Assembly (NCBI GenBank): GCA_012032575.1
Contig: JAAUSP010000476.1
Span: 1-5,997, forward strand
From: Anaerolineales bacterium
Lineage (GTDB): Bacteria; Chloroflexota; Anaerolineae; 4572-78; J111
Length of the DNA stretch: 5,997 nt
Direction: 5' to 3'
The notes beneath the pieces are model-generated. The model did no database searches. It was not told the origin of the DNA and saw only the letters and a program-made list of their open reading frames with translations. Of the stretch, positions 5,104 to 5,997 are shown in pieces (position 1 is the stretch's first letter; each line of letters begins with the position of its first letter). The position numbers were made by a program, and so were the translations under genes.

Positions 5104-5997
5104 GGAATGGTATTCGGATCAAAGTAGAAACGGGCACGATAGCGCGACTCAGCCGACGGGCTGTCATCGGTGACATAAATCGAGGTATTATCGTCGAGCA
5201 GCGCCTGCAAGCCTCTGGTTCCGACCAGAGCCGCCGCTGTACTCAGACTCAAATCACCGCTATCGGTCACACTGGCGGTCCAGCCGATGAGAGTTCCGGT
5301 TTCAAAGCCATCGGCAAAGATGAGGTCGGGGATAGGGGTGGGTGTATTAGTGGCGGTAGGGATAGGGGTGTTGGTCGGTGTGCTGGTGGGTGGCACAGGC
5401 GTATTGGTCGGTGTGCTGGGTAGGCGGAACAAGCGGTATTCGTCGGCGTGCTGGTAGGCGGAACAGGCGTATTCGGCGGCGTGTCGGTTGCAGTGGGCGA
5501 TGGTCCGGCGGTATTGGTCGGCGTGACAGTTGGGGTAGAAGTTGAAGTGGGCGTGTTGGTAGCCGGGGGTAGTTGACACGGAAACCGTAATATCATTAAT
5601 TTGGGGCGAGCGCATGGCATCGGTGGTGCTCAGGGACAGGCGATACTGCAAATATCGTCCCGCCGGGCTGGTAATGGCAAAGTTACCGGCGCTGCTGGCG
5701 GCACTCCAGGCCGACCAGTTAGTTCCATCAAGCGAGGTACGAGTTTCGACGCTTACGCCGGTACCGGTTGGGGTAATGCCGTTCCAGTAGAAGGTTGACC
5801 AGGGTACGGACTGCCCGGCATCAATGGGACAGCCAGTAAAAGTACCACTGGCCGGGTATTGATTCCAGCGAACCCAATCGGCGTTAAAGGGCCGGGCAAT
5901 CTGGGTTGACAACACCCAGAAACGCATCAAGCGCGTCACCAGCGGGCTGGATTGGGGATGGCTGACCCGCAGCACCCCGTCAATGTAATAATCCACC
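5100..5997 (-). CDS. Gene A, N-terminal part present in window: jelly-roll end, GRYLQY module, linker, start of FADGFE domain (5' truncated)
   Basis: The frame is open at the right edge, so the true start and any signal peptide lie outside the window. It begins VDYYIDGVLRVSH, the same strand as VNYYVDGIFQRTH in gene B module 1. It continues through ADWVRW and a GRYLQY module (SGTFTGCPIDAG, ETRTSLDGTNWSAW, SPAGRYLQYR), matching both copies in gene B. A Thr-Pro linker follows, but this frame reads it as GYQHAHFNFYPN...HADEYRLF. The Thr-Pro reading lies in a second frame between about 5566 and 5438, and in the third frame (PLVPPT) until about 5420. From there STPTNTPVPPTSTPTNTP is again in frame, leading to DLIFADGFETGTLIGW and the first half of the FADGFE domain. 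The frame ends at TGA 5100 in mid-domain. Three one-base gains restore the frame, so the segment stays open. No catalytic motif is seen. Confidence 0.82.
   Translation of the reverse strand, partial: VDYYIDGVLRVSHPQSSPLVTRLMRFWVLSTQIARPFNADWVRWNQYPASGTFTGCPIDAGQSVPWSTFYWNGITPTGTGVSVETRTSLDGTNWSAWSAASSAGNFAITSPAGRYLQYRLSLSTTDAMRSPQINDITVSVSTTPGYQHAHFNFYPNCHADQYRRTIAHCNRHAAEYACSAYQHADEYRLFRLPSTPTNTPVPPTSTPTNTPIPTATNTPTPIPDLIFADGFETGTLIGWTASVTDSGDLSLSTAAALVGTRGLQALLDDNTSIYVTDDSPSAESRYRARFYFDPNTIP
5326..5566 (-). repeat. First Thr-Pro linker of gene A, with three frame breaks
   Basis: Thr-Pro-rich spacer between the GRYLQY module and the FADGFE domain. The Thr-Pro reading uses one frame for ATNTPTSTSTPTVTP..., a second for PLVPPT and the third (original) for STPTNTPVPP. 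The breaks fall at the C5 run (5565-5569), at 5431-5438 and at the CCC at 5418-5420. The units PPTSTPTNTP(V/I)P repeat nearly exactly at the DNA level. Confidence 0.88.

Noticed and set aside
5267..5620. Separate small Pro/Thr-rich gene
   Set aside because: It is only the alternate frame of gene A, in which part of the first linker reads correctly; it has no ribosome site or independent end.

Overview
The window looks like a piece of a Chloroflexota (Anaerolineae- or Caldilineae-like) genome coding for large secreted, multidomain surface proteins. This rests on three things: long Thr-Pro linkers of the TPTxTPT type, YLP/FLP-type hydrophobic motifs followed by a lysine or a CARDB-like domain, and a FADGFE... 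domain. I recognise all three from memory as common in predicted secreted proteins of filamentous Chloroflexota. No catalytic domain, RNA gene, transposase, phage gene or CRISPR array is visible. All supported genes are on the minus strand, so they read from high to low coordinates.

Layout in reading order. Gene A (about 5997 down to 3756, 5' end outside the window) encodes the end of a jelly-roll-like module, a 'GRYLQY' module, a Thr-Pro linker, the FADGFE domain, a second Thr-Pro linker, a LamG-like (concanavalin A-like) domain and a terminal FLPMIMK tail. It is split over several frames by about five one-base shifts, so it appears as three fragments. A spacer of about 260 bases with a candidate promoter follows. 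Gene B (about 3491 down to 290) encodes a signal peptide, jelly-roll plus GRYLQY module 1, an FN3-like domain, jelly-roll plus GRYLQY module 2, a Thr-Pro linker, YLPIIL and a CARDB-like domain. One frameshift near 2373-2381 splits it in two. Four bases after its stop, gene C starts (285 down to 1, 3' end outside the window). It is a secreted protein with a clear signal peptide and the start of what looks like a Cna-B/carboxypeptidase-regulatory-like beta-sandwich.

Taken together, this is a cluster of related cell-surface or matrix proteins built from carbohydrate-binding-like and adhesive beta-sandwich modules, with genes A and B sharing a duplicated module. A role in adhesion, sheath or extracellular matrix, or polysaccharide binding is an inference from architecture only. 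The most notable points are the density of frame breaks, most of them at short C/G runs and several inside Thr-Pro linkers (sequence error or real decay), and the three-copy module that I cannot assign to a named family.
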